DNA of 64,000 bases from contig NC_088864.1 in NCBI RefSeq assembly GCF_032884065.1, positions 17,736,409 through 17,800,408 of the forward strand, given 5' to 3'. The notes beneath the pieces were generated by a model that was not told the origin of the DNA, ran no database searches, and saw only the letters and a program-made list of their open reading frames with translations. Position numbers and translations under genes: made by a program. Positions 11,367-24,993 of this stretch are shown in pieces; the first letter of the stretch is position 1, and every line of letters starts with the position of its first letter. The stretch is from Artemia franciscana (taxonomy: Eukaryota; Arthropoda; Branchiopoda; Anostraca; Artemiidae).

Positions 11367-14300
11367 TCAATTCTGATATGGATTCGAGAGGATGTGTGCA
11401 GTAGGTAGTTTTTTGTTCACTCGAGACATAGATGTCAGGCATTAGATGAAAAAAGAACATGCTTACCCTCCCTATTGATTTATCGCGAAATCTGGTGACT
11501 TTTTATTTTGCCTAAAAAAACTAAATCAGCACATAAATCACTAGATTATTGAAGAAAACACCTGAAATAAAAAAAATCACTATAATCTAGTGATTTTGTT
11601 TTCGTCGGGTGGCAACCCTGAATAACAATAAATGAAAATTGGTCGAAGTCGAAAGCGCGATTTTTCAAGTGAAACTGGACTAAAAGCGCTAATTTTTGAG
11701 CGAAAATGCGCCGAAAGTGTACTTTTTCAAAACAGATTCTTCTTCAAAAATGCACTAATTTATAGAACTAAATTTATAACCCCTCTAAAAAAAACTCGAA
11801 TAAAATAGCTAGTCCTAAATATTAACCTCGTTTCTTTTATTTACTTAATTAATTGACAATATTAATTGTGCCTTGATCTTGGTTATGCAGACTTTTCTAT
11901 AATGCGTTTTTCCATAAAGTTGTCAACTTACAGAAAAAATCATAGCCTATTTAAGAGCCATGACGGTAAAAATTTAAATTTGAGGCTAGAAACAACCCAA
12001 GAACAAATCCTACTTGTGGCCTGGATTCGCTTAGATTCTAGTCTAGCTAATGCCCGGCCGCAGTGTAGGTACAGCCTGATTAGTCTGTCTTCTCGGTTTG
12101 TTTAAATGGCACAATTTGGCTACAAAATACAGAAAGCTAAAATCGCAAGAACTCGGTTCGAAAAGTCTAAGCTCATTAAGAGTATTTTTTTCTCATGTAG
12201 TTTCTACTAATTGTGTTTCTATCTTTGGTTCGATAAGGCATACTGTGTGGACAGCGGCTCTTTCAAGCTTTCTTTTTTTTTTCTAAAAAAATATCTAATT
12301 TAGATCTTACTTTGGTTGGTGAACTTTATTTACAAGACCGACATAGCGAGGCACGGTATAACTCTTACCAGAGCATTAATGTCGGCCTTTCAACTTCCAT
12401 CCAGGTGACCAAAATCGCCCTTAAGCAACCCTCAGTTTTTTTTTCAAAATTCAAAATATTCTTATCTATACTCATTGGGTTTTAGAAAACTTACTGATCA
12501 AAGAAGGCTATTAGTTTCGAAAAATGGGAGCTACCTGTTAGCTCGAATGTTATCTTGAGGAAAAATAACAAATATACAAACAACATCACATGAGATAATG
12601 ATTCACAATTGACATAGGCTAATAAAGCCAAATTCGCCTTCCAAGTCAGACAATATTACAACCGAATGAAGCATAAATTGGTTCCAAGTAAAACAGCAAC
12701 AAACGAAGTAAGGTCAAAATCAGGTTATTAGAACAAAAAAGGACATAAAAAAGAAATATAAGTAGATATAGGTAACCTATTTTTTAACATAAATTATAGG
12801 TAAAAAGGATAAAATTGAAAACGTAAAACTAGAGCTTAAAATGTCGGAAAATTAAATATAATTAAAAAAAGTGAAATAACTGACACTGAAAGGGACAAAA
12901 ACGAAGGAGAAACAATATTTATTTAGGTAAAGATGTTAAATTTAGGGGTGAAACATTTTCTGCATATATCCATAAGAGCCTGGATTCGTAGGTAAGCTGG
13001 GCATTAGAAAAGGGTAAGCAGAAAAAACGAGGTTTTGAAACTGTAGGAAAGTAGGTACGGGTGTTCGCGATGGCGAATTTGGCTAAGCATAAGCAGATAT
13101 GTTGCATCTCCTATTTTGTGAGGTGGTATTTCATGAGGCATTAAGGAGGAATGGGTATTGGGTTTCACCCCTTTGTGTATCAAATGAAGGGAGGATGCTA
13201 GGCTCGAAAGAAGGTTTGCACAAAATTGTATGTAGAATAAGACCACACCTTTTACTAGCTGTGCCTCAGTTAAGACTATCTGAAATCCTGAGACACTCCA
13301 CTGTCTGTAAACTATTTTTGAAGTGCTAAAGGATATTGACGTTCGGTGATCACATAGTGATGACAGTGATGAAGGGAGCTCATGGACACAGGGAATGCAG
13401 GGGGTCATGGTTACAAGTCCCTCTAATGGTAAATTCGTTGCAACCAATTTTCATTATAATTGAAATAAAAATAATTATTAAGAAAATATTATTAAAAATG
13501 GACTATTCATTTGCAGTAAGAAGTAAACAACTTTCGTGAAAATGACTTTTGGATGATCCCATTATAATAAGATTGCATTATACGGGACACACACTCACAT
13601 ACTCAGAGTTAAACTCGTAGAGAGATACTTACATAAAAACCGCCGTTATTATAAGTTCCAATTTCCTCCCCAATTTTGCGGGGAAAATTCTGACAGTAAC
13701 GTGGGACAGGAAGGGACTGACTTTTTTTAGGAGGAGGATTTACAACCTGGGAAAATGCTATCTAGGTCAACACTCTTCAATTTTGTCCAAGTATTCTGAT
13801 TACAAAAGCACCCACACAGTCTTACGATAGGTCATTCCAGTTTTGTTAATTTCCTTAAGAATGACCTCACCCAATTTAAAAGAAATAGAAATTTCCTGTA
13901 AAAAACAACAATTTCCTTGTTCCTTCTTTTTTTTCCGGTTTCTAGTCTAAGGCTTTTTCCCTCTTTTCCTTCCTGGCTGTGATCACTCAAGCAATTGAAA
14001 ATAAGCTTTTCTTTATCAGTGAACTGTACAGCGTGAAGCGTGACAAAATGGCAAGAGAGACTTCTGTTATTTCCGTGTATGATAAAAAAATTAATTGAAA
14101 TGAGGATCCTATTGTAATAAGTAATCTACTGGTATCTTTAAAAAAAATCCCGTTCAAGATAAGATCTTTTTTGTATATCTGCACAGGGGCACCCCTGCCC
14201 CGTCAAATTAGTTTGAACCTTCCCGGGTTCAAGAATATTCAGAAACTGGTGGCCAAAAGCGTACATTTTGAGGTTCTAAACCGCTCCCTCTTTGAAAAAT

Positions 14301-14630
14301 TCTCTGAAAACCCTCCCACCGAAGCTCAAATATATTAATATACTTTATCTTCGCTAAATTACTATTTCGCCAGGGATAGAACAATATTTATTCTTAGAAA
14401 TAAAAAATGGTGACAATGTTTTGTTTAGGGTTTGAGTCATAGATCTATATCCCGGGATGGTAGGGAGGGGGGCTATGTGTAATTTACACTGTTGGAATTT
14501 TTTTTAAGTGCATTAGGATGGATTGAAAGTTATTGCCTATTAATGGCAACAATTCCCCTTTTTAGAATTTTAGAATTCTCCTTTAGAATAGTCAGCTACC
14601 CTAGAAGATCCAATATGCGCTCCTATTTGG
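11367..14630. other. no gene recognised; small hairpin at 11535-11596
   Basis: AAATCACTAGATTAT (11535-11549) and its exact complement (11582-11596) form a 15-bp stem with a 32-nt loop. The minus-strand frame 13004-13447 (147 codons) overlaps another frame on the opposite strand and has no recognised domain. Confidence 0.5.
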
Positions 14631-14808
14631 ATTAAATAAAAAAAAAAAGTTTTTTTAAATGAAAGTAAGGAGCGACATTAAAACTTAAAACGAACAGAAA
14701 TTACTCCGTATATGAAAGGGGCTTTTCTTCCTCAACGTCCCGCTCTTTACGCTAGAGTTTGACTCTTTCTCTTAACTCTACTTCTTAAACAGTAAAAAAC
14801 TTTAAAGT
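14631..14808. mobile_element. HP element copy C, module 1 left arm only
   Basis: ATTAAATAAA, GAAAGTAAGGAGCGACATT, the CCCGCTCTTTACGCTAGAG core and the loop are present, but the right arm is cut off within AACTTTAAAG. A 5'-end fragment or broken insertion. Confidence 0.7.
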
Positions 14809-17302
14809 TTTTAAAAAGCATTAAAAACCACACCTTTTGATGTATTATAGTGTAGTGCAAAGCTTTCTGGGGGATGGGGCGAAATGAAAGCGTTTAGAGG
14901 AGGGACGGAGTAAAATCAATCTTGATGTTCAGATGATAACTCTAGTAGGTAGGATGACTGGAAGGTCTTTAAACAGAATTTGAGAGAATTGAATAATTCG
15001 AAAAGAACATTTCGCACCAAGTTCGGAATTTTCAAGAAACCTTTACATTTCCTGTGCTCGTTGGGGATTTTCAGGAAACTTTTCCATTTCCTCTGTGAAG
15101 GAATGTGTCCTTTGTTATTTGAGAAATATTCGAAGAGAGACAAAATTACAAAATGCCGATTTTCTGTGTTAGTAGTTTCCATTATATTAATAGCTGGCAT
15201 AATTTCGTACACAGACTGGGGAAGTATCCCAAGAATCTTAGGGTTTACGAGTTTTTCCATAATTTTGTGCATTACGAATCATCCTGTGTTAAGTAACACG
15301 ATTTGTGTATGACCTTCAGTAGCTTCACAAAGTGGCGTATTTAAGTTCTGATTAACAGGTACTAACTGCGACCAAGTCCCCCCTCCTCTTAACCAAAGGC
15401 ATTACAAAAAAAATGAGAGATACCAAAAAATGGCTGAAAATTTACTTCTTCATCATATGTTTTTGAATATGTTGGTATATACGTTAAAATTTTTTAAATC
15501 GATTATAAATGTCTGAAAAATCAGGATGATCACAATTTGTCTAATGATAATAATGTAAATTCAATTGCGAACTGCCGTAAACATCATTTTTTATTTCCCC
15601 TATTTATAGGGCTGTAGCAACAAAAACCATGAATAAAAGGGAACATCTTCGTATTATTGGTTATTCTCAATCGTGCTTTTAGTCCTCTTATACAGGGACG
15701 CTAATTGAGATTATTTAGTTTTCCTCTTTCATTATTTTTACTTCAGCGGATCGAATTTAGATGTTCCTTTTTTTCCTTATGGAAATCAACCCTTCCTGGT
15801 GAATCCTATTTTAGGCCCACTTATATTATTTTCATTGTCTATTTTTATCGTTCTGGGTTCTGTTTCTTCCTTATACAAATCGTTCCTGTTCAGTTTCATC
15901 GAAACGCGTTTTGAATTTGAATTATTCTGTCTTCCTAGTGCCGCCTCTACCCGGAATTGTGTATTCGTAAATCTAATTGTACCTCGTAAATCGGCATTCT
16001 AGTTCAATTGACAATCCTCACCCGGCACTTCTTTCGGTGTGGAGGGGGCTGCGGAAATGTGAGTACCTTAGAATCAATTTCTGTGTACGCACCTACAGCA
16101 GAGGTTTAATATCGTATTCGAACCGAATAAAGACTCTTGGCATAATGTCCCGTACATTAGCGGTGTGCACCCCATTGAGCAGGCACACAAACAGATATTC
16201 CTTCGTGTCTCAGGGGACAAACTGGTGAAAAACTAGCGAATTGTGTGGAAATGTATATGAAATTACAAACAAAGAGTAATCATCTTCTAATATCGAAAGG
16301 ATTCCTACATGAAGCTGTTTTTTAAATATATTTTTAATATTCAAATGTGGGAACAAAAGTCTAGAACCGTGATTCTTAAAATGGGGTGCAGGCCCCATTG
16401 GTGGAACATGAAAATATTTTGGTGGGTCATAGGCAGGACGTGCACCCTTCGACTGACTACTTCAGAATCAATGTGAATGTATGCAGTGGGAATATTGGGT
16501 TCAATGGTTTGAAACATGAAAAGGAGTTTTTGTTAGGTTTGGGGAAATAGATAGTTAGTTAAAAAAGAAGTGCCTTTTTTTATCTGAAAAAATTAGTATT
16601 TAGCTTTTATCATCATTGCAACAGAAAATATCCATACAAATGAGCTCTACTCCAAGCGTGAAACATTGTGTGCAGATTTGTGGAGTTGAGATGACCAAAT
16701 GAACACATTGAAACTTTTCCCTTGTTTTAAATAGATTTAACGTCTGATAAATTAAAAAAAAATTGATACTGAATTCATTTTTTTCCGAGTGAGCGACCTT
16801 CATCCCCCTTTTTGGGGGGTCTCCCGAACTCAATCCCCGCTTTACTTTTCTGGTGCGTCCCTTTCCTTTGGTTGAATCATGCAGAATTTCTAGGTAACAT
16901 TTGCATGTGTGGGTAACTCTAATCCTAGTTACGGTTGCTTATTTAAAACCGGAATAAAAGGTAGAAAGTTTTTGATTATGTATCTACCCCCTCCAAACAT
17001 CCCCCTTCCACCATGCTATCCATAAATTTTACACACCGCTATAAATGTTTAATTTGGCTTAAGATGGAACTAATGATACATCTCCGTTCAAATGAAAAAT
17101 ACATATTTGGTGCCATGTTTCTACATGGATTTTCTTGAATAAAACCATTCGGCTGCTGAGCCACTATTGCCACGTAGAAGTCTTTTTAGATGCTGAAAGT
17201 GATGCATTTCTGCACTCAGTTATTTTCTGGTTGAAAGCTTTTGTCGCATGTCCCACCAAATTTCAGATTTTTGCTATTTCCTCGATATATTTCGCCTTTT
17301 AT
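14809..17302. other. no gene recognised; 38-bp duplication and hAT-like end fragment
   Basis: A 38-bp tandem duplication lies at 15023-15098. Near 16372-16430, GTGATTCTTAAAATGGGGTG followed by CAGGCCCCATTGGTGG resembles the terminal region of hAT transposons (the GGTTCTCAAA..GGGG type); no transposase is visible. Frames at 14916-15312 on both strands overlap each other and are not called. Confidence 0.4.
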
Positions 17303-17615
17303 GGTACTTGTGTAGTATCCTTAACACAATCAAGAAATGGATTCAGTTTAATCATAATGAAATATACAAGATAATATAACACTAGTAACAGAATTATGGA
17401 AACTGCAACAAAGAATCATGAAAAGCAGATGGTCCAGAACGCATTATATTAAACACCTAACCTAACAATCTCTATAATATTTAATGAAGTATACGTGCAT
17501 TGCAGTTTTTGTCACATAAACTAAGCTAATTATAACTGAATGTAGACTGAAATACCGGTTTTACTCACATCATACAGATCAAACTTCTTGAGTGTGTTTG
17601 GGATAATACACAATA
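17303..17615. mobile_element. diverged TIR element (GGTACT family)
   Basis: Left end GGTACTTGTGTAGTATCC..ACACAATCAAGAAATGG; right end CTTCTTGAGTGTGTTTGGGA then TAATACACA. The ends are inverted copies of each other and match the TIRs at 29878 and 38891. Confidence 0.65.
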
Positions 17616-18613
17616 ACGTCTTTATATTGTCTATCGCATTTCAACAATTAGTTGGCAAGTTCGTTTTTGCATATCTAAAATTTGGATACAATAACAGGAC
17701 AACCCACATCTGTTACATTTTAGCTATTAAAAATGCAAATTAAATCTCTTGGTTCTATACAAAGCAAAAAGTCTCCATCAAAGAAGCCATTAACCACTGT
17801 GAATATATTCGTCATTTCGTCCGTCAAGGATGTTTAAACATCAAGACTCCGGAAGTAATACAAAGATGGTAATACAACCACAGATGACTGTATTTACTGA
17901 CTATAAGCCAAAACCGAGAAAAGAAAAAAAAAGAAACATGTTCTGCTGTGTTTCCTACTCACGAGAACTGGGGGCCGTGACGATTTTACGGTGTACTTGG
18001 GGTCGGTGCTTCTTCCGGTCTGAATATTTTTACGTTTCATCGAGATTTTAAGATGGCATTTGGTTTCTTTGAGGTTTATATTATTGGCTAGCTGTTCCGT
18101 TAAAGATGTGCGATTATTTTTTGAAGTTAAATCATTTGTGACTGATACAGCAGATGTGCTGCGATTACTTTTTTATTTCTATCTAGGTCACACTGATAAA
18201 GGCAAAAGGAATGTCAGGAGAAAGGAAAGTGTTGTCGGCTTTCCACTGTGCTTTTGGGTGCAACAGCCCCCTTTCTTTGATTTTTCCTTTAGTTTCTCTC
18301 ATTTCCATGTAATTTTCCTTTTTTCGCAATTTCTTTAATTTGTGGAACCTCTCTCGAAATATATTCCTGCATGTGAACCTAATCATTTCCAAGCTTTTGT
18401 TTTTTTAAAGAAAAATCAAGTTTTTTGGCACTTATGGAAAATTGGGAGCCCCATACTCTCCTTTCAGAACAAACGGCTCTGTGGAATATTATCTGCATCG
18501 TAAACAGTAAATGTTTTAATTTTAATGTCCTTGGTACTTCGTGTCAAATGCAACAGAAAAGTCCTTCCAACTAAGCTTTCATATTGAATTATCTAACACT
18601 GAATAAAGGTAAA

Positions 18614-18925
18614 AGGTAAAAAACACGGTATTGGACTTGACAGTCCCTACCGACCGTGCTAATCCCCGTTTTATGGCCCTTCAGTCAGAAAGTGAACTGA
18701 GGGCTTGGAGCTGGCCATCCCGTGCTTTCGCAAATTCTTCTTGTTTACCTTATCCAGATTTCTCCAGGTCCATTTGGAGGTGGGTTGACTATGGCTGGCA
18801 GAGTCACGCCACCGACCCTCGTTTTAAAACCAATAACCAGCGACACCAGAACTCGAACCCTTGTTCTCACAGATAAAGGATATTAAGTCAAGAGTGCTAA
18901 CCACTCGGCTAGAACAGCATCTAAC
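18614..18925 (-). mobile_element. tRNA-derived SINE
   Basis: On the minus strand the head reads TAGCCGAGTGGTTAGC (A box) and GGGTTCGAGTTCT (B box). The body then has CGAGGGTCGGTGGCG, GGACCTGGAGAAATCTGG and GAAAGCACGGGATGG blocks, shared with the SINE at 50618-50930. The anticodon arm region is degenerate, so it is not a functional tRNA gene. Confidence 0.8.
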
Positions 18926-21900
18926 ACTGAATACGCTTAAGAATATACGAAAAAAAACCTATTACGTAAGTCACAGCCTACCTTTTGAATCCCTTTAAAC
19001 AGATTATTAAAGAGGACCTTTAAATTCCCGCTTATAGGGAATTCCTTCCGGTTTCAAATAACTGGTGGTTAAACGGTTATCCCGTATTTAAGGATCCGAA
19101 CAATGATTGAACCTTTTAAACAAGTTTAACGTTTGCTGGAGCTGGGGTTTTGTCTCTCTTTACAATGTATGAAAAGAATGAGCCCGGAGAATTTCATTTG
19201 TAAGTCCTTCGAATAACGGCACAAGAAAAAAAGAAGAGCTTTTGTTATGCTTTTAAACACTTTTACTGTCTAAAAAAATTGTCCACTTGTGAAAATTATA
19301 TATTATATTTCATTGGGGATTATTTATGAGGCTAGATGGTAGGAAAGTCACCATATCCAACTATACGGATATCAAGTTGCAGTATTTATCCTGTAAGTAA
19401 AGTTGTGTTTCCATTTAATGTTTTCAACAAACTGGAAAGTAAATTGAATTAACTAGTTTTCACGTAAATCCAGTGTTTCTAATATCTCTAGTTGTTAGTC
19501 ATCTAAGGATACCTGGAAACAGCACATGATCTGCGCTATTAAATTGTGCTATAAACTTTCCTTTAAGGGGCGTCTTAAAAGACGTAGTATCAGCTTTAAG
19601 GATTCAAAACCTATATGCTTTGTTGGGGGCATTTCATCCGACGCATCCCCTTAGCTCCCTAGAGTCACTCTACTAGCCATGTCAAGCTCACACCCTGGAA
19701 ACTTCTGCATAGATTGTAGATGGCAGATTTTGCCTTATTTTAATTTTTAAGTCGATTATGAAGATACTATGCCGTACCTTTCTTTGTTAAACCTTTTCCT
19801 CGCTAGTTTCTTTGCTTCCTTCCTCTCCTCTTAGTAAATCTAAGGTCATTAGCAAAGACCACGCCTTCTTCTCCATCCTAACGTGTAACATAGTTTGCTT
19901 CGATACATAAATTAATAAAAAGAAGTGTTCTACTTTGTAGTGTTATTAACACTGTTCACTTTTTTCCTCTTATTGTCCACAATCAAAGGGTCCTTAAGAC
20001 AGTTCAGATCCCTAAACAAGTATTCTTCCTAATTCAACGTGTGTAAATCTCCAAGATAGCCCTTGGAATCCATAGAACCTTCTTGGCTCCCACGGCAAGT
20101 GGGTTTCCTCACAAAAAGTGGAAAAAGGAGGAAATAAAAATAACATCCTCTAGCACGAAATACAGCATTTAACAATGTGAAATAAAGCTTAAATCTTGAC
20201 TAAACCTTATATGCAGACCGTAGGTGGAGTTAAGAGACAATTCTCCCCAAGAACTGTACAGTAACATCGTTTCCCCGTTAGGAAAAGGTGATAGTCTAAA
20301 GTTGCAATTTTTACGGCCCTTTCCTGATAGATAGCTTAATTTCCATGAAGTTTAAGCCTGTATGATTATGAATAACATTGAAAAGAGTTAAGTGCTAACT
20401 AACAGAGAACATGTTATTGCTTAAGTATATAAAGGCAGCCATTTGCACTTGATATTATATTCGTATAAATAAACATGCGTTATTATTTTTTTTTAGTATT
20501 TGCATAGAAAGGTATTAAGCGACAGATTTATTCTCACACCACCTGTATGAAAATTAGGCATATCCTGGAAGCCCGCATATCTTTGAATATAATGGTAGGA
20601 AATAAGAAAACCTTTACTTCCTTTCATTGAAGCTTACCCGCAAAAAAAGAAGTAAAATTGAGGATGCGGAGTGACATATTGGAGCAAAGTTCTAGCCGCA
20701 GAATAACGATCTTTGAACTCACATTGATTTCAACTTCCGCTTTTTTAAATGCCACTTTCTTTAGGAACAGTTCATGAATAATGATGAAGACAATTTGACA
20801 TGCCCAAAATATATTAATATAAAATGTTTTGTTACCGGTGTTTTTTTAATTGCAACCTTAAGTTGTCAGTGATAAAGGAAATTGTCGGCTCTTCAAACAA
20901 TAAACGGTAAAAAAAAATCCTTAAAAATTAAGTCAGAACCTGTTCTGTGGTTTGAACTATGTCACTGGCTCCATCGGCGGATTTTTAAATGTTGACCCTA
21001 AAACTATCAAAAATTGTGATCTAAGTCTGAAAATTCTCCAAGTCCGGGAGATCTTGGTTCTATTTATGGGAGTTTTACTCCCCCGTTATTCCTTTCTTTA
21101 ATTGTAAATATTTCATTTTGACAGTTAATTTGATACTGATTTTAATTGCTTTTGATTTTAAAGCATTTGACTTAGAATACGAATTCGGCTTTTTTTTTCT
21201 GTTTTAGTCTGTGATATCGTTTTATCTCATACCCTTTCTGTTTCTGTTTTGCCATTAATCGCTTAAAGTTCATTTTAGTTCTTGGACTTGGATTTTTTTT
21301 TGCTTGAAATTTTTATTCACTACTTATTTTTGCTTGATTGGTGTTTCTTTTACTTTTGCCTTGAATTACCTTAAATCGCACTTGCTAGCGATATGGACGA
21401 GTTAGTGATGATGGGGCCGAGGGACATCGTTAGTCTTGCTGAATTATCTGGTTCTTTGTATTAGAGCTTGTGATAGTCTTTTTAAGATAAATCTTATCTC
21501 TTATCTTATTCCGATATACCCATAAGAAATCGTTATCGCAGTTATTGATCTGAAGGGGGGGGGGGAGTAAAAAGCAAGTAAAAGATAAAATCAAATAAAA
21601 AAAGGAGAGTATTGAATTTTCTAATCTCGATGTTTAGAAAAGGGGCGAGGTCTTTATGTTATTATTTGTTTACGAAAAATTTCTTAGCTCTTTTCTATCT
21701 CAACTATCAAAGGAAATACCTTCCCTCAGCAATGAGAGTACCGGAAACAGTTTTTTATGTTAATATTGAAAAAAGAAAGTCCCCATGTTTGATATAACAG
21801 CGCAGATTAATGTGCATAAAAATAAAATGTCACAAAAGCAGGAAATACGACATTCGAAGATCAACCCTTAATACAGGTACCACGTCCATTGTTACCTGTT

Positions 21901-23374
21901 CCGTCTTCCCATGTAACCCAACCGTACCTTGAATCGATTCCTTGCCTTTCCATTGTAACTATTCAAAGTTAGATTAGTGTGAAATATTGCTGCCAAGAGG
22001 TATTGTAAACTACATGAATTATAGTCATCCATTGGACTGGGCTATCTGTTGGAGGATATATGTGAATTTGTCTTTCCCATCTTTTCTGAAAAAAGAGAAA
22101 AGCACACATTGCCGCTTTGACTGAATAGCAGGTGTCGAATAAATTACAAGGTGGATTAACCAGATGATAAATGGATGATGAATAAGAACTATGTGACTTT
22201 GTCAATTACCTGCAAACATCTAATGTACTGGACATCGGCACTACTCTACTTGTCGTCTGGTTGAGTTGTCACTGTAACGCTGTAATTACTTCTATAACGT
22301 GCGAAATGTGATAGCCTGGACAGTTTTTGTCCAATGCTGGTACCACCGCAATGTGGCGCCGTGACCCACGAAATTTAGGGTGGGAATTTATGAAAATATA
22401 AGAGGGGGAAAGTATTTTTCAAAAGAAAAATTCCTGCGAAATTTTCCTCCAAAAATTTATTTTTGAAAACATAGACGGTAAAAGTCTGGAGGTGTTAAAT
22501 GCCCTCTCCCATAACTGAAGACAGTGCCCCGTTGTCCCTCGTGTCTTTTCAATCCCTATTTCAACTGACTGGTACAGGTCGAGTCTGCTTTGGGCCTCTG
22601 AATTTTTATGGTGCATTTGTAGAATTTGCTGCTTGTATATCAAGAACATCTTGGGATCTAAGTCACTTATTCAGTTGCTCTAGAAATTTCTTTATAGCCG
22701 GAAATTGGCATGTGGAATATATAAGAGTGATTCATAACTTCCAAATTTTGTTCGTTTTATGATCTTTGCACTGATTGTCAAGGCGCCAGTTGACAAAAAG
22801 ACACTTAGTTTTAGATCGTCGTAGTACGATTCAGATAATAGGCAGTAAGCAAGCTCATACTTGATATATTCCAATAAACCACTCTAATTTTGAACATGCT
22901 TGGAATATGCTCCTCCAAGTGGTTCTTCACCCTTAAGGCCGTGATTAAGTGAACTTGAAAATATCGAGCTTCAAAATTGAAGTTAGGTTAGCCTTCTGTC
23001 TTTTAATTCTCTAGAGACCGTCGATTGTCAAAACTTCAAATAGCACCAATTATCAAGTCTTGTGAGAGGTTTTGATAGACAGCTTCTTTTGGCGAGATGC
23101 TTCAGCCGAGAAATAGTAATATATTTGGCTGCATCTTGCAAAGCTTGCTTACCGACCAAGGGAGAAGAGAAAATGAGCAAAAGAGTACTATCATTCTCAA
23201 GTACAAATGTCCATGTATATGAAACTGTGACGACATGCATAGAGTGCATTTTATGATTTATTGTTTTTTCCACTTTTTTTCCTAGGATACCTCAGTTGAT
23301 TAATTCGAAACTAAATACCAAACTTAGTTGAAATCTTTCTTCGAGGATTCTTAGAAAATCAAAGTTTTCTTATG
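18926..23374. other. 4.4 kb with no recognised gene or repeat
   Basis: AT-rich, low in recognisable repeats. Small frames at 21612, 22419 and 23062 overlap on both strands and have no motif. It is one of the longest repeat-poor stretches here and could hold regulatory DNA; nothing specific can be read from it. Confidence 0.5.
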
Positions 23375-24993
23375 AATTAAAATGAAAAAAAAATTAACTG
23401 AAAGAAAGGAGTGACATTAAAACTTAAAACGAACAGAAATTACTTCGTATATGGAAGGGGCTGGTCTCTCCTCAATGCCCCGCTCTTTACGCTAAAGTTT
23501 TATTACTGTTTTAAAAATAGAGTTAAGAGAAAGAGTCGGACTTTAGCGTGAAGAGCGGGGCGTTGATGAGGAAGCAGCCATTTCATATAGGAAATAATTT
23601 CTGTTTGTTTTATGTTTTAATGTCACTTCTTACTTTAAGTTAAAAAACACTTGTTTTTATTTAATTTAATTTCTAACCGTTTTTGAATCAATGCATGTTT
23701 TGATTCATACTCTCCGCAGATGAATAATTAAAACAAAATTTGCTTCTTTTTTTTTTGCTAAATGGCTTTCTCATAGTTTTGATCGAATGATTTTGAGAAA
23801 AAAAAGGAGCGGGGATGGAGGTCTAGTTGCCCTCCGATTTTTTGGTTACTTAAAAAGGCAACTAGAACAGTTAAATTTTTATGAATGTTTTTATTAGTAA
23901 AAATAAATTTTATTAGTTAAAGATATACGTAGCTTACAAATTAGCTTACGTAACGAACTTCTGTATTCTCGTATTTTTATTACATATATAAGGGGGTTCA
24001 CCCCCTCGTCAGTACCTCGCTCTTCACGCTAAAGCTTAAATGTTGTCCTAATTTCTTAAGAATGATCCCTGAATCACAAAAGCCGTAGAATAAATAGTTG
24101 AAATTTCTAAAAATACTTTAGCGTAAAGAGCGAGGTATTAGGAGGAGGTGAGCCCCTCATATGCGTAATAATTTCTGTTCCTTTTAACAGAAATTAATTT
24201 CTTAAGAATGACCCGTGAATCACAAAAGCTGTAGCATAAATAGTTGAAATTTCTAAAAATACTTTAACGTAAAGAGCGAGGTATTAGGAGGAGGTGAGCC
24301 CCTCATGTGCGTAATAATTTCTGTTCCTTTTAACAGAAATTATTACAGAATATTTAAAGGAATTAATATTTACAGGAAAATAATAACAGGATTATTTTGT
24401 TCCTTTCAGTTAAAAAAACTTTGTCATATTTATTTTTTCATTGTTTTTTTTTAAATAATGCTAGAAAATCCTGCGCTCCCTTCATGAAAATTTTCTTCCC
24501 CCGTGACAAATTCCTCCATTAAAAGTTCCCCAACATATCCCCCTCTTCTTAACGCATGCCCCCAACCAAATGAAAACGCCCCTGAAAACGTCTGTACACT
24601 TCCCAATAACCATTACTATATGTAAACACTGGTCAGTGTTTGTAACTGGTAGCCCCTCCCACGGGGACTGTGGGGGAGTAAGTCGTCCCAAAAGGCATAG
24701 TTATAAGGATTTTCGACTACGCTGAATAAAAAGGCTACTCAGAATTTTGATCCGGTGACTTTGGGAAAATAATTAGCTTGGAACGACCTAGGTGCCGTCC
24801 CACTAAATCGGAGGGCCTAGGTGCCCTTCGATTTTTTGGTCACTTAAAAAGGGCACTAGAACTTTTCATTTCCATTAGAATGAGCCCTCTCGCAACATTC
24901 TAGGACCACTGGGTCGATACGATCACCCCTGGAAAAAAAATACACACGTATCTGTGATCTGCCTTCTGACAAAAAATACAAAATTCCACATTT
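23375..24993 (+). mobile_element. HP element copy D
   Basis: Module 1 (23390-23650, with an inverted loop), spacer, module 2 (about 23990-24180), an extra tandem copy of half of module 2 (24186-24330), and the body to CCACATTTT, where it is cut exactly by the terminus of copy E. Confidence 0.85.
24047..24330. repeat. ~140-bp tandem duplication inside HP copy D
   Basis: AATTTCTTAAGAATGA through TAATAATTTCTGTTCCTTTTAA occurs twice head-to-tail, so the right arm and loop of module 2 are duplicated. Confidence 0.85.

Noticed and set aside
13004-13447. 147-codon minus-strand frame
   Set aside because: Overlapped by an open frame on the other strand, no domain, and composition typical of random AT-rich DNA.
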